Source: Fibrobacterota bacterium (GTDB lineage Bacteria; Fibrobacterota; Fibrobacteria; UBA11236). Taken from it: a stretch of 64,000 bases of DNA. The stretch lies in assembly GCA_028287505.1 (NCBI GenBank), contig JAQBPN010000130.1:1-64000 (forward strand), written 5' to 3'. Below, one piece after another: positions 1 to 11,463 of the stretch. Numbering within the stretch: position 1 is the first letter of the stretch; each line of letters starts with the position of its first letter. The notes under the pieces are model-generated. The model did no database searches, had not been told where the DNA came from, and saw only the letters and a program-made list of their open reading frames with translations. Position numbers and translations under genes: made by a program.

Positions 1-2
1 GA

Positions 3-1436
3 TCGGCCGAAACTCCGAAGACTCCCAAGACAATCCCGGCCGCGAAGGGATGGTCGGATGTGGTCAGGGCAGGTATCTCGCGGGTTACCCAGGTCCCCGC
101 GGTCCTGGAAATCGCCTTCCGTCCCGATCCCACCGTCGGGGACGGGACCTTTTCCGAAAACGCGTGGTTGCAGGAGCTTCCCAAGCCGCTGACCAAACTG
201 ACCTGGGACAATGCCGCCTTGCTCTCCCCCGCCACGGCCAAGAGCCTGGGAGTAGGCGACCGGGACGAGGTGGAACTTGAATACCGCGGCCGGCGGATCC
301 AAGCCGCGGCCTGGATTTCCCCGGGACATGCGGACGACTCCGTCACCCTCGCGCTCGGCTATGGCCGGCGGCATGAAAATCCCATCGCCAAGGGCCTGGG
401 TTACAATGCATATGCACTGCGTACCGGGGATGCGCCCTGGCAGGACCGGGGACTGACCGTGAGGAAAACCGGCGGCACAACGCGGCTCGCGTGCACGCAG
501 GATCATCACGGAATGGAAGGGCGGAACCCGGCCCGGACGGAATCGCTCGCGGCGTTCGCGCGCAGAACGGGGGCGGCCCATGCCGGAGAAAAATCCCAAT
601 CCGCGGAAGCCCCGCAAGCCGCGGAAACCCTGCCGTCCCTTTATCCCGCGTACAAATATCCCGGGCACGCCTGGGGCATGGCCATCGACCTCTCCCTGTG
701 CACGGGGTGCTCCTCCTGCGTGGTCGCCTGCCAGGCGGAAAACAACATCCCGGTGGTGGGCCGGGACCAGGTGGCCCGAGGCCGGGAAATGCATTGGATC
801 CGCGTGGACGCCTATTTCCAGGGGATTCCCGAGAACCCGGGGACGGTTTTCCAACCCGTGCCCTGCATGCACTGCGAAAACGCGCCTTGCGAACTGGTAT
901 GCCCCGTGGAAGCCACCGTGCACGATTCCGAAGGCCTGAATGCCATGGTCTACAACCGTTGCGTGGGCACGCGCTATTGCTCCAACAATTGCCCCTACAA
1001 GGTCCGGCGCTTCAATTTTCTGCAATACGCGGACCTGCGCGCGGAAAGCCTGAAACTCATGCGTAACCCGGAAGTGACCGTGCGCAGCCGCGGCGTGATG
1101 GAAAAATGCACCTATTGCGTCCAGCGCATCGAAAGCGCCCGCATCGACGCCGAAATCGGGGACCGGAACATCCGCGACGGCGACGTGGTCACCGCCTGCG
1201 CCCAGGCCTGCCCCACCGGCGCCATCGTCTTCGGCGACATCAACGATGCCGGCAGCGCCGTGGCCGCCCGCAAGCGGAGCCCGCGGAACTACGCCTTGCT
1301 GGAAGAACTGAACACCCGTCCCCGCACCACCTATCTCAGCCGCATCCGGAACCCGCCGGACGGGACGGCGGCGGACGGATTGGCTGCCGAAGCGTCTGCT
1401 GTGAAGGGGTCCGTGGCGGAGGGATCCGTCTCATGA
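3..1436 (+). CDS. actB: Alternative complex III iron-sulfur subunit ActB, C-terminal part (5' partial)
   Basis: ActB is the large extracytoplasmic Fe-S subunit of alternative complex III (ACIII), which oxidises quinol and passes electrons to cytochrome c or directly to a haem-copper oxidase. The frame stays open to the left edge, so the N-terminal molybdopterin-oxidoreductase-like part is missing; 477 residues are visible. They start in the tail of that domain and continue into a DmsB-like ferredoxin module with the cysteine groups LCTGCSSCVVAC, CMHCENAPCELVC, RYCSNNC, CTYCVQ and CAQACPTGA, enough for four clusters. The stop overlaps the actC start as ATGA, so the two are probably translationally coupled. 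The order B-C-D-E-F followed by cytochrome oxidase is the known ACIII arrangement and makes the call firm. Confidence 0.93.
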   Translation, partial: SAETPKTPKTIPAAKGWSDVVRAGISRVTQVPAVLEIAFRPDPTVGDGTFSENAWLQELPKPLTKLTWDNAALLSPATAKSLGVGDRDEVELEYRGRRIQAAAWISPGHADDSVTLALGYGRRHENPIAKGLGYNAYALRTGDAPWQDRGLTVRKTGGTTRLACTQDHHGMEGRNPARTESLAAFARRTGAAHAGEKSQSAEAPQAAETLPSLYPAYKYPGHAWGMAIDLSLCTGCSSCVVACQAENNIPVVGRDQVARGREMHWIRVDAYFQGIPENPGTVFQPVPCMHCENAPCELVCPVEATVHDSEGLNAMVYNRCVGTRYCSNNCPYKVRRFNFLQYADLRAESLKLMRNPEVTVRSRGVMEKCTYCVQRIESARIDAEIGDRNIRDGDVVTACAQACPTGAIVFGDINDAGSAVAARKRSPRNYALLEELNTRPRTTYLSRIRNPPDGTAADGLAAEASAVKGSVAEGSVS

Positions 1437-2794
1437 AGGCCGAGGACATCCCCGGCCGGCCGCCCCTGGTGGCGGGATCGCTTTCCTACTCCGACGTCAC
1501 CGACACGATCGCTTCCCGGGTGTTGCGCCGGGGATCGCCCTTGGGGTGGTGGGCCGGATTGGGCGCGTCCTTCCTGCTCCTCATGGTCCTGCTTTTCGCC
1601 ATCGCCTGGCTGTTCTTGCGCGGAACCGGCATCTGGGGCATCAACATCCCCGTGGCCTGGGGGTTCGCCATCGTGAACTTCGTCTGGTGGATCGGCATCG
1701 GCCATGCCGGCACCTTCATTTCCGCCATCCTGCTCCTCATGAAGCAGGAGTGGCGCACCTCCATCAACCGTTTCGCCGAGGCCATGACCCTGTTCGCCGT
1801 GGCCTGCGCGGGAATGTTCCCGCTTCTGCATCTGGGCAGACCCTGGGTCTTCTATTTCATGCTCCCCTACCCGGACACCATGAACCTGTGGCCGCAATTC
1901 CGCAGTCCCCTGGTGTGGGACATTTTCGCGGTAAGCACCTACTTCACGGTTTCCCTGCTTTTCTGGTATCTGGGCCTGATCCCGGATTTCGCCACCCTCC
2001 GGGACAGGGCCCGATCCCGGGGCGCAAGGGTGACCTTTGGGTTACTCTCCCTGGGCTGGCGCGGATCCGTCCGGCACTGGCACCGCTACCAGCGCATCTA
2101 CCTGATCCTGGCGGCGCTGGCCACGCCCCTGGTGGTTTCCGTGCACAGCATCGTGAGCATGGATTTCTCGGTCGCCATCGTGCCCGGATGGCATTCGACC
2201 ATTTTCCCGCCCTACTTCGTGGCCGGCGCCATCTACTCCGGATTCGCAATGGTCCTGACCTTGGCCATCCCCCTGCGCCGCGCCTACCGCCTGGAAGCCA
2301 TCATTACCGCGCGGCACCTGGACAACATGGCCAAGATGCTGCTGGTCACCGGTTGGATCCTCTTCTTCGGATACATGAGCGATATTTTCATGTCCTGGTA
2401 CTCGGCCGATCGCTTCGATGCCTACACCACCTGGACCCGGATGACCGGCCATTACCGCACGGCCTTCTGGTCCATGCTCCTCATCAATATCGGATCCGTC
2501 CAGTTGCTCTGGTTTCCCCGCCTGCGCACCAGCCCTCTCTTCCTGTTCCTGATTTCCCTGGTCATCAACGTGGGCATGTGGCTGGAGCGCTTCGTCATCA
2601 TCATCACCTCCCTGCACCGGGACTATCTCCCCTCCTCCTGGGGGCTGTACCGGCCCACCCTGTGGGACTGGGCGACGCTGACGGGCTCCATGGGGCTGTT
2701 TCTTTTCCTGTTCTTCCTGTTCATCCGCCTTTTCCCCGTGGCCTCCATTTCCGAAATCAAGAAGCTGGTCCACGAGTCGGGCAGGGAAGGATGA
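1433..2794 (+). CDS. actC: Alternative complex III membrane subunit ActC (NrfD/PsrC family)
   Basis: This 453-residue polytopic protein belongs to the NrfD/PsrC family and is the quinol-binding membrane subunit of ACIII. About ten hydrophobic helices are visible, starting near residue 40 (GLGASFLLLMVLLFAIAW). The loop motif WWIGIGHAGTFISA and the later DIFMSWYSADRF segment are typical of ActC. It starts at the ATG that overlaps the actB stop by four bases, and its own TGA overlaps the actD start in the same way. Nothing is missing compared with the family, so it should be functional. Confidence 0.94.
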   Translation: MKAEDIPGRPPLVAGSLSYSDVTDTIASRVLRRGSPLGWWAGLGASFLLLMVLLFAIAWLFLRGTGIWGINIPVAWGFAIVNFVWWIGIGHAGTFISAILLLMKQEWRTSINRFAEAMTLFAVACAGMFPLLHLGRPWVFYFMLPYPDTMNLWPQFRSPLVWDIFAVSTYFTVSLLFWYLGLIPDFATLRDRARSRGARVTFGLLSLGWRGSVRHWHRYQRIYLILAALATPLVVSVHSIVSMDFSVAIVPGWHSTIFPPYFVAGAIYSGFAMVLTLAIPLRRAYRLEAIITARHLDNMAKMLLVTGWILFFGYMSDIFMSWYSADRFDAYTTWTRMTGHYRTAFWSMLLINIGSVQLLWFPRLRTSPLFLFLISLVINVGMWLERFVIIITSLHRDYLPSSWGLYRPTLWDWATLTGSMGLFLFLFFLFIRLFPVASISEIKKLVHESGREG

Positions 2795-3348
2795 GCGTCA
2801 TGCAGGAAGGGAAAGTGAACGGTATGCCCTACGGACTGCTCGCCGAATTCGCCTCGCCGGAGACCTTGACCGCGGCCATCCGCCGCGTCCGCGCGTCCGG
2901 GTATAAGGAGGTGGATGCCTTCTCCCCTTTCCCGTTGGAAGACGCGGCCCTGGCATTGGGCGCCGAAGATTGGGGCGTGGCCATGGCCGCTTTGCTGGGA
3001 GGGATTTGCGGCGGGGCGGCGGGCTATTTCACGCAGTATTTCGCCATGGCCCTGGATTACCCCATCAACTCCGGCGGCAGGCCGCATCACAGCTGGCCGT
3101 CCTTCATTCCCATCACCTTCGAAATGACCGTGCTCGGCGCCGTGCTGACCGGGTTGATAGCCTTGTTGGCGCTCAACCGCCTGCCCATGCCCCACCATCC
3201 CCTGTTCGCGGCCCCGCGTTTTTCCCTGGCCAGCCAGGACCGTTTCTTCCTGTGCATCCTGCGGCGGGATCCCCTGTTCCGGGAGGGGGAAACGCGGCGG
3301 TTACTGGAGTCCCTGGGGCCCGTGGAGGTAAGCGAAGTTGCGGCCTGA
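2791..3348 (+). CDS. actD: Alternative complex III subunit ActD (DUF3341)
   Basis: This is a 185-residue DUF3341 protein, the small ACIII subunit ActD. The N-terminal 60 residues form the soluble domain with the family pattern LLAEFASPETLTAAIRRVR and a YKEVDAFSPFP segment. Two hydrophobic helices follow (MAALLGGICGGAAGYF and LGAVLTGLIALLAL). Between them are the conserved ITFEMTVL and PINSGGRP stretches. The C-terminal tail includes the RFFLCI segment seen in other ActD proteins. It starts at the ATG overlapping the actC stop. The end overlaps the actE start by 11 bases. Confidence 0.92.
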   Translation: MSVMQEGKVNGMPYGLLAEFASPETLTAAIRRVRASGYKEVDAFSPFPLEDAALALGAEDWGVAMAALLGGICGGAAGYFTQYFAMALDYPINSGGRPHHSWPSFIPITFEMTVLGAVLTGLIALLALNRLPMPHHPLFAAPRFSLASQDRFFLCILRRDPLFREGETRRLLESLGPVEVSEVAA

Positions 3349-3928
3349 GCGTGCATTGTCCGCATTGGCGTTGCCCCTTTGCGCCTGCCTGCTGCTCTCC
3401 TGTTCCCGCGGGGATATGGCGGACCAACCCCGCTTCCGTCCCTTGCAGCCTTCCGCATTTTTTCCGGACGGCGCGTCCGCCCGGCCCCCGGTTCCCGGTA
3501 GCGTGGCCTTCGTCGGGACCCTTGGATCGGAGGGAACCGTGGAAGCGGGCGAAGCCGGGGCGCAGGGCCGGGACCGGCGTCTTCCCGTCACCCTGGAATC
3601 GCTGGCCCGGGGAAGGCAGCGCTTCGAAATCAATTGCTCCCCGTGCCATGGCCGGACCGGCGACGGGAACGGCATGGCGGTCCAGCGGGGATTCCCCGCC
3701 CCACCCTCGTTTTTTTCCGGGAAAGTGCTTTCGGCCGGCGATGCCCATATCGACTCCGTCATCGCCAACGGCTACGGCCGGATGTTCTCCTACGGGGATC
3801 GCGTCGCGCCGCCCGATAGGATGGCCATCGTGGCCTACATCCGCGCGCTGCAATCCAGCCGGGACGCGGACCTGGAGGGGGTACCATCCGGGATACGGGA
3901 CCGCCTCCTGAAAGGGGACCCGCCATGA
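3338..3928 (+). CDS. actE: Alternative complex III monohaem cytochrome c, ActE
   Basis: This 196-residue lipoprotein is a monohaem cytochrome c of the ACIII complex. A hydrophobic signal ends in a lipobox (LLLSC, Cys22). The single haem motif is CSPCH at residues 100-104, and MFSYGD further on supplies a likely distal Met. The start is TTG at 3338, chosen because a GGAGGT ribosome site lies eight bases upstream and because later ATGs would remove the signal peptide. It overlaps actD by 11 bases and actF by four. Its role should be to accept electrons from the ActB clusters and hand them on to the oxidase. Confidence 0.92.
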   Translation: MRPERALSALALPLCACLLLSCSRGDMADQPRFRPLQPSAFFPDGASARPPVPGSVAFVGTLGSEGTVEAGEAGAQGRDRRLPVTLESLARGRQRFEINCSPCHGRTGDGNGMAVQRGFPAPPSFFSGKVLSAGDAHIDSVIANGYGRMFSYGDRVAPPDRMAIVAYIRALQSSRDADLEGVPSGIRDRLLKGDPP

Positions 3929-5097
3929 ACGACCGATCCGCCCGGCTGCCCCGGCTGCGCATCCTCTCCCTGGCGTTCGCCGCTACCGGGATCTGCCTAT
4001 CGCTGTCGGGATGGATGCTGGAACCGGGGCAATTCTTCCGATCCTGGCTCTTCGCGTATCTGGTCTGCCTGCAGCTCGCCCTGGGCTGCTTCGCCTTGCT
4101 GATGGTCTCCCGTCTGACCGGAGGCGATTGGGGCGAGGTCCTGCGCGGGTCCCTGGAATCCGGAGCCGCCTGCCTGCCGTGGATGGCCCTGGGGTTCGTT
4201 CCCATCGGGTTCGGGATGCGGGAGGTTTTTCCCTGGGCGCGTCCGGAAACCATGGCGGCCAGCGCGAAGCTGATGCAGAAAGCCGCCTATCTCAACGTCC
4301 CGTTCTTCCTGGGGCGGGCCGCGTGCTATTTCGCGGTCTGGACCGTGTTGGTGCATTTTCTGCGCAAATGGTTGCGGGTGGAACGGCAGGCGCTGGCCCA
4401 ACGGGACGATGCCATGCTGGCCAAGGCCCGCAAGCGGGCGGCGGCACTCAGCGCGCCGGGATTGATCCTTTTCGGGATCACGGTCCACTTCGCCGCATTC
4501 GATTGGGGCATGTCCCTGGAACCGGAATGGCATTCCACCATGTACGGTTTTCTCATCATCTCCGGCGAGGCGCCGGCGGTCCTGTCCCTGATGATCCTGA
4601 GCGCGGCCTGGTTGGATCGCCGGGACGCCCTGTCCGCGCTGGTCTCGCCCGCCAGGCTTTACGATCTGGGCAACCTGCTCCTGGCCTTCGTGTTGATCTG
4701 GGCCTACATCCAATTCATGCAATTCCTGATCATCTGGTCGGGGAACCTGCCGGAGGAAATCGCCTGGTATCTCCATCGCATTGCGGGGGGATGGAAATGG
4801 ATCGCGCTCCTGATGTTCCTGGCGCAATTCGCCTCGCCTTTCTTGCTGCTGCTTTTCCGGTCCTTCAAATCCCGCGTGGGCGCGCTCGCCTGGCTGGCCC
4901 TGGGACTGATGGGCATCCACGTCGTGAACGTCTATTGGCTGGTGGCGCCGGCTTTCCATCCGGAAGGAATGGCCGTGCATTGGCTGGATGCGGCCGCGCT
5001 GGCGGCGGTGGGCGGCGCTTGGGCCTGGAAGTTCAGCGGCGGGTTGGCGCGTTCCTGGCCGGAAACGGCGGAGGGGGACGGTTCCGCCCATGATTGA
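3925..5097 (+). CDS. actF: Alternative complex III membrane subunit ActF
   Basis: This is a 390-residue integral membrane protein with about ten predicted helices, matching ActF, the second NrfD-like membrane subunit of ACIII. Recognisable parts are WGMSLEPEWHSTMYG near the middle and the LIIWSGNLPEEIAWYLHR loop, both characteristic of the ActF/PsrC-like group. It starts at the ATG overlapping the actE stop. The next gene starts at 5090, inside its last codons. Together with ActC it forms the membrane core of the complex. Confidence 0.92.
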   Translation: MNDRSARLPRLRILSLAFAATGICLSLSGWMLEPGQFFRSWLFAYLVCLQLALGCFALLMVSRLTGGDWGEVLRGSLESGAACLPWMALGFVPIGFGMREVFPWARPETMAASAKLMQKAAYLNVPFFLGRAACYFAVWTVLVHFLRKWLRVERQALAQRDDAMLAKARKRAAALSAPGLILFGITVHFAAFDWGMSLEPEWHSTMYGFLIISGEAPAVLSLMILSAAWLDRRDALSALVSPARLYDLGNLLLAFVLIWAYIQFMQFLIIWSGNLPEEIAWYLHRIAGGWKWIALLMFLAQFASPFLLLLFRSFKSRVGALAWLALGLMGIHVVNVYWLVAPAFHPEGMAVHWLDAAALAAVGGAWAWKFSGGLARSWPETAEGDGSAHD

Positions 5098-5728
5098 CCT
5101 GACCCGCATCCGCAGGGCGGCGCGCAAGCCGGGGCTATGGGGTTGGACCCTGGCCGCGGTATCCATGGCCTTGCTGTATGCGGCCGGCGCGGTGTCCCGC
5201 CGGGTGGAATCCCGGATGCCGGCGATGGACGACGCGGATCCGGAATCCGATCGGAATTCCGATTCTGATTCGGGTCCGGTGCAACCCGATGCATTCTCCG
5301 CGGCCGGCGTGGGGACGTTGGGCCTGGCGTTGATGATTGGCGTGGTCGTGGTGGCCGCCGGCCTGTGGCTGGGGATGGAACGCATGGCGGGCGGGCGTTT
5401 CCCCCTGGGGAACCGGGCCCAGGTGCTTCCCTCTGCGGAAGATTCCTTATGGCTGGAGCGTTATCGCAAGACGGGATCGGGCGATGCGCCGTTTCCCCTG
5501 TTGCAAACCGATCCGGCTCTTGACCTCGCGCGCTTCCGCGCCCGGGAAGATTCGATCCTGAACGGCTGGGGCTGGGCGGATCGCACGGCCGGCAAGGTGA
5601 GAATTCCGATTGAGCTTGCCATGCGGCATTTGGCAGCCCGGGGGTTGATCCTGGAATTCCCTAAGAATGGCAGTCCTGCTGCGGAGTCCGGAGCCGCCGG
5701 AACCATGCCCGGAACCGACGGGGAATGA
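5090..5728 (+). CDS. Small two-helix membrane protein of the ACIII-oxidase operon
   Basis: This 212-residue protein sits between the ACIII and oxidase genes and overlaps both neighbours. Two hydrophobic helices are visible (about residues 18-38 and 68-90), separated by an acidic linker rich in Asp, Glu and Ser. The C-terminal part has a pattern ending in [13 protein letters not shown] and [14 protein letters not shown]. It resembles, from memory, a C-terminal pattern (W.D...G.VRIPI..AM..LA.RG) in small proteins encoded with caa3/ACIII oxidases. That recollection could not be tested here. Position and overlaps argue for a role in assembly or as an accessory subunit. No signal peptide, haem motif or metal site is seen. 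Confidence 0.78.
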   Translation: MIDLTRIRRAARKPGLWGWTLAAVSMALLYAAGAVSRRVESRMPAMDDADPESDRNSDSDSGPVQPDAFSAAGVGTLGLALMIGVVVVAAGLWLGMERMAGGRFPLGNRAQVLPSAEDSLWLERYRKTGSGDAPFPLLQTDPALDLARFRAREDSILNGWGWADRTAGKVRIPIELAMRHLAARGLILEFPKNGSPAAESGAAGTMPGTDGE

Positions 5729-6716
5729 AGGACATGCTCTCACCCTGGCAGGCCTTATGGGAATTGTTGCGCTGGGCCAAGCGGCCGTTCGCGGCATTGT
5801 TTCCGCCCGTCCTCTCCGAGCATGCGGACGGGGTCGACAGCTTCTACATGTTCCTGGTGGGCATGAGCACGTTCTTCTCCCTGCTCATCGCCGGCTTGAT
5901 CGTCTTCTTCGCCGTCCGATACGCCCGCGGCCGCAAGGCGGACCGGACGCGGCCGCCGGAATCCAACCTCGTGCTGGAAATCGTCTGGAGCACCGTTCCC
6001 CTGGTTCTCTCCGTGGTCATCTTCTTCTGGGGGGCCCGCCTGTACCTGAGGCTGTTCACGGAACCCCTGGGGGGATACGGAGAAGTGGTTTACGTGGTGG
6101 GAAAACAGTGGATGTGGAAAGTCCAGCATCCGCAAGGCCCCATGGAAATCGGCGCCCTGCACGCGCCCATGGGCATCCCCATCCGCCTGGTCATGACCTC
6201 CCAGGACGTCATCCACGATTTTTCCATCCCGGCATTACGCATCAAGCGCGACGTGGTGCCCGGGCGTTACACCTCCCTCTGGTTCCAGGCCACGCGGACC
6301 GGGGAATTCCCCATCTATTGCTCGGAGTATTGCGGGACCCTGCATTCGCAAATGCTCGGCAAGCTCGTGATCCAGTCTCCGGCGGCCTATGCGGCCTGGC
6401 TCGCCCAGGGGGCGGCCGCAGGCACGGCCATACAAGCGGGGGAACGCCTGTTCACCTCCCTGGGGTGCGGCGGCTGCCATGGAGCGGAAGGCGGCGCCAT
6501 ACGCGCGCCGCAGCTGGCTGGAATATTCGGAAGGCCCGTTCCCCTCCAGAGCGACGGTTTCGCCACCGCGGACGAAGCCTACCTGCGCGAATCGATTCTG
6601 TTCCCGGGCCGCAAGGTGGTGGCCGGATACGCGCCGGTGATGCCCACCTTCGCGGGCCAAATCAACGAAGAACAGATGGTGGAACTCATCGCCTATCTCC
6701 GTTCCCTGAGGCTTCC

Positions 6717-6720
<4 letters not shown>
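5725..6720 (+). CDS. coxB: Cytochrome c oxidase subunit II with fused cytochrome c domain
   Basis: This 331-residue protein is subunit II of a caa3-type oxidase. Two N-terminal helices (about 40-66 and 85-108) anchor a cupredoxin domain with all CuA ligands: His164 (VIHDFSIP), Cys199, Glu201, Cys203, His207 and Met210 ([12 protein letters not shown]). A C-terminal cytochrome c domain follows with CGGCH at 248-252 and a probable distal Met306 (APVMPTFAG). The fused haem domain lets it take electrons from ACIII without a separate soluble cytochrome. It overlaps the preceding gene by four bases and the subunit I start by four. Confidence 0.96.
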
Positions 6721-8343
<1,623 letters not shown>

Positions 8344-8366
<23 letters not shown>

Positions 8367-9024
8367 AGCGCCCGGTCTCGGCCGGTCAGAGACCGGGGCG
8401 GCGGGTCAATTCGCGGACCTGGAGCATGAGCGTTCCGCCTCCCTGCTGGGCATGTGGACTTTCCTGGCCACGGAAGTGCTTTTCTTCGGAGGCATGTTCA
8501 CCGGGTATATCGTCTACCGGACCTTTTACGCCGAAGCGTTCCGGGAGGCGGGCGGTCATCTCGACCTTTTCTGGGGCGGCGTCAACACCGCGGTCCTTCT
8601 GGTGAGCAGCGCGGCGGTGGCCATGGCGGTCCGGGCCGCGGGCCAAGGCCGGGGGAAATCCACGGCCGGCTGGTTTTTCTCAGCGGCGGCGCTGGGGGCG
8701 GTTTTCATCGCCATCAAGGCCCATGAATACACGCGGGACTACCGCGAACACCTGATGCCCCTGCGCGATCTCCCCTTCCGGTTTCCCGGGCCCCACGCGG
8801 ATCAGGCCAGGCTTTTCTTCAACCTCTATTTCGTCATGACCGGCGTCCACGCCCTCCACCTGTTGATCGGCATGGGCCTGGTTCTGGTGCTGGCCGCGCT
8901 TTCCTGGAGAGGCCGCTTCAGCGGCGGAAGGGACGCGCCCGTGGAGGCCGTGGGACTGTACTGGCATTTCGTGGATGCGGTATGGGTGTTCCTTTACCCC
9001 CTCTTCTACCTGATGGGAAGGTAA
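8344..9024 (+). CDS. coxC: Cytochrome c oxidase subunit III
   Basis: This 226-residue membrane protein is subunit III of the oxidase. It has the family signature near the first helix ([19 protein letters not shown]), the KAHEYTRDY loop, and the terminal [18 protein letters not shown] helix. It lacks the first two helices of the mitochondrial form, as is normal for five-helix bacterial caa3 subunits III. The start lies 23 bases inside coxA, in another frame. The stop is followed one base later by the subunit IV start. Confidence 0.95.
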
Positions 9025-9025
9025 C

Positions 9026-9322
9026 ATGGCGGTCAACTCCAAGGAGGGACTTTCCCCGGCGGGGATCGCCCTGATAGGCATAGTCCTGCTGGCGCTGCTC
9101 GCCCTGACCATCGCCATCGCCCGCTTCCATTGGGGCGCCTGGAACCTGATCCTGGCCATGGCCATCGCCACCGTCAAGTTGATCCTCATCGCCCTCTATT
9201 TCATGCGCCTCCGCTATAGCGGCCGGACCTTGTGGGTTTTCGCCGCGGCGGGATTCTTCTGGCTGCTGATCCTGGTGGGACTGAGCCTCTCCGACTACCT
9301 GACGCGCCGGGGACCGTATTGA
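9026..9322 (+). CDS. Cytochrome c oxidase subunit IV (prokaryotic COX4 type)
   Basis: This 98-residue protein has three hydrophobic helices and matches the prokaryotic subunit IV family. The conserved helix AIATVKLILIALYFMRLRYS is clear. It is the last gene of the respiratory operon, starting immediately after coxC. The next gene is convergent with only six bases between stops, and no hairpin terminator is visible there. The subunit is not catalytic and probably stabilises the oxidase. Confidence 0.9.
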   Translation: MAVNSKEGLSPAGIALIGIVLLALLALTIAIARFHWGAWNLILAMAIATVKLILIALYFMRLRYSGRTLWVFAAAGFFWLLILVGLSLSDYLTRRGPY

Positions 9323-9328
9323 GCGGCC

Positions 9329-11083
9329 TCAGATCAGTTCCCGCAGCTTGTCTTTGATCACCGTTCCCAGGATCTTCATGCGCTCGGGTTCGCCCCGGGC
9401 CAGGGACTCGGCGAATTTGACGGCCTGATCGCTCTTGATCTTGGCGGGCATGGGGGGAGTGAAAGGATCCACCAACGCCTCGATGATCACGGGGCCATTG
9501 ACCGCAAAGGCCGCCTCCAGCACCGCCGCGCACTCACCCGGATCGGAAACGCTGAACCCGGTTCCGCCGCAAGCGTGGGCGAAGCCGGCGAAATCGATGG
9601 GCTGGAGATCGCATCCGTATTCGGGATTCCCCAGGAAGACCATCTGCTCCCATTTGATCTGCCCCAGGGTGTTGTTCTTGCAGATGATCACCTTGATGGG
9701 AAGGTTGTATTTGACCGCGGTGGCGAATTCCGCCATCAGCATGGAGAATCCTCCGTCCCCGACGAAGGCGACCACCTGGCGCTCCGGATAGGCTATCTGG
9801 GCGGCGATGGCGTACGGCAGCCCGCATGCCATGCTGGCCAGGTTCCCGGAAAGCGTGAGCTTCTGGCCGCGCTTGGCCTTGATATGGCGCGCGAACCAGG
9901 TGGTGATGGTGCCGCTGTCGCAGGCCACGATGGCGTCGTCCCGCAGGAGCTTGTCCGTTTCCCATGCCACCACCTGGGGCTTCATGGGCATGTCCCGGCG
10001 GGTCCCCCGTTCCTCCATCAGCTTCCACCACTCCTTCATTCCAGCCTGGGCCTTTTCCAGGAAACCCCGGTCGGCGTTCCGATGCAGATAAGGCAGGAGC
10101 AATCCCAGGGTGCGTTTGCAATCCCCCGCCAGACCCACCTCCGCGGGAAAACGCAAGGCGATGCGCTCGGGATCGATATCGATCTGGATGCCCCGGACTT
10201 TTCCCGGCTTGGGATAGAACTCGATATAGGGGAAAGACGTGCCCACTATCAGCAAGGTGTTGCATTCCGTCATCGCATCCTCGGAAGGGGCCGTGCCCAA
10301 AAGCCCGATGCCGCCGGTCGTGTACGGGCTGTCGTCCGGGACCGCGGCTTTGCCCAGCAAGGCCTTGACGATGGGCGCGCCCAGCATCTCGGCCGTTTGC
10401 TCCAGTTCATCGGCGGCGCCAAGCGCGCCCCGGCCGCACAGGATGGTGATTTTCCCGCCCTGGTTCAGGATCTCCGCCGCCCGCCGCAGATCGGCTTCCG
10501 CGGGCACGCCGGCGGATGCGGCGAAGGTCTCCACATTGTGCCCGGGCACGTTGCGTTTGGATCGCTCCGCGCCGGAAGTCTCCTCCTGCAGATCCACGGG
10601 GAAATTCAGATGCGAGACGCCCCTTTTTACCAAGGCGTTGCGGCAGGCGAGATGGGTCACGTTTTCCACGTGGGCCACGCCCATGACCCGGGCCGAGTAG
10701 ACGGCCACGTCCGTGAAAACGCGATCCAAATCGACGTCCTGCTGGGCGTGCGTATCGATCAGATCGTGGAAATGATGGCCCGTGATTGCGAGCACCGGCT
10801 GTCCGTCCATTTTGGCGTCGTACAATCCGTTCAGAAGATGGAGCCCGCCGGGCCCGGAGGTGGCCAGGCAGACGCCCAGCTTTCCGGTGAACTTGGCGTA
10901 GCCGCATGCCATGAAAGCCGCGGCCTCCTCGTGCCTCACCTGCACGAAGGCGACTTCCTCCCGCCTTTTCCGGAGCGCTTCCATTATTCCATTGATGCCG
11001 TCCCCGGGAAGGCCGAATACGACCTTCACGCCCCAATCGATGAGGATATCCACCATGATTTCCGCGGCGGTTTGCTTGGGCAT
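9329..11083 (-). CDS. poxB: ThDP-dependent pyruvate dehydrogenase (quinone) / pyruvate oxidase-like enzyme
   Basis: This 584-residue enzyme has the three-domain layout of the acetolactate synthase/pyruvate oxidase family. The N-terminal PYR domain has GLPGDGINGIMEAL and the activating Glu near residue 52 (VRHEEAAAFMACGYA). A central FAD-type domain follows, then a PP domain with the Mg/ThDP motif GDGGFSMLMAEF leading to KNNTLGQIKWEQM. The C-terminal LVDPFTPPMPAKIK stretch resembles PoxB rather than acetolactate synthase. PoxB oxidises pyruvate to acetate and CO2 and reduces ubiquinone or menaquinone, which fits its place beside a quinol oxidase operon. Other ThDP enzymes of the family cannot be fully excluded. 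Confidence 0.82.
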   Translation of the reverse strand: MPKQTAAEIMVDILIDWGVKVVFGLPGDGINGIMEALRKRREEVAFVQVRHEEAAAFMACGYAKFTGKLGVCLATSGPGGLHLLNGLYDAKMDGQPVLAITGHHFHDLIDTHAQQDVDLDRVFTDVAVYSARVMGVAHVENVTHLACRNALVKRGVSHLNFPVDLQEETSGAERSKRNVPGHNVETFAASAGVPAEADLRRAAEILNQGGKITILCGRGALGAADELEQTAEMLGAPIVKALLGKAAVPDDSPYTTGGIGLLGTAPSEDAMTECNTLLIVGTSFPYIEFYPKPGKVRGIQIDIDPERIALRFPAEVGLAGDCKRTLGLLLPYLHRNADRGFLEKAQAGMKEWWKLMEERGTRRDMPMKPQVVAWETDKLLRDDAIVACDSGTITTWFARHIKAKRGQKLTLSGNLASMACGLPYAIAAQIAYPERQVVAFVGDGGFSMLMAEFATAVKYNLPIKVIICKNNTLGQIKWEQMVFLGNPEYGCDLQPIDFAGFAHACGGTGFSVSDPGECAAVLEAAFAVNGPVIIEALVDPFTPPMPAKIKSDQAVKFAESLARGEPERMKILGTVIKDKLRELI

Positions 11084-11378
11084 GCGGCCCTCCCGTTTTT
11101 TCAGGTTTTCCAGTGCATCCCGTAACGCCGGATGGCCTCATGCCTGATGGTCAAGGCGGCGCGGTGGCGCGGCGCGCCCGGGAATGCCTATATCGAAAAT
11201 AAAATCGCCGGGATCCGGAAGACATGGGAATCGATCCATTCCTTTTTGCCGCGGGTGTACCCCCGCCTTTACACAAAACCGTTTCTTTGCACGAAACGTC
11301 GCTCCCCGATTGCGCCCGGTCCGAAGCGCCGGTAAGCGCGTTTTTCGCCCCGAATCACGTATGCTACCCCCCGGGGAA

Positions 11379-11392
11379 TTCACAACTGTGAA
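11379..11392. promoter_or_regulatory. Palindrome TTCACAACTGTGAA, possible operator
   Basis: TTCACA and TGTGAA form a perfect 6+2+6 inverted repeat about 110 bases upstream of the VWA gene start. It could bind a dimeric regulator. No regulator is assigned, and a chance occurrence is possible. Confidence 0.3.
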
Positions 11393-11463
11393 AAGTCCAT
11401 CCGTTCTTCCCAAAAGTCTCCACGCTTGCGGACGCGGATCCGGATATGTTAACCGGCCTAGGG

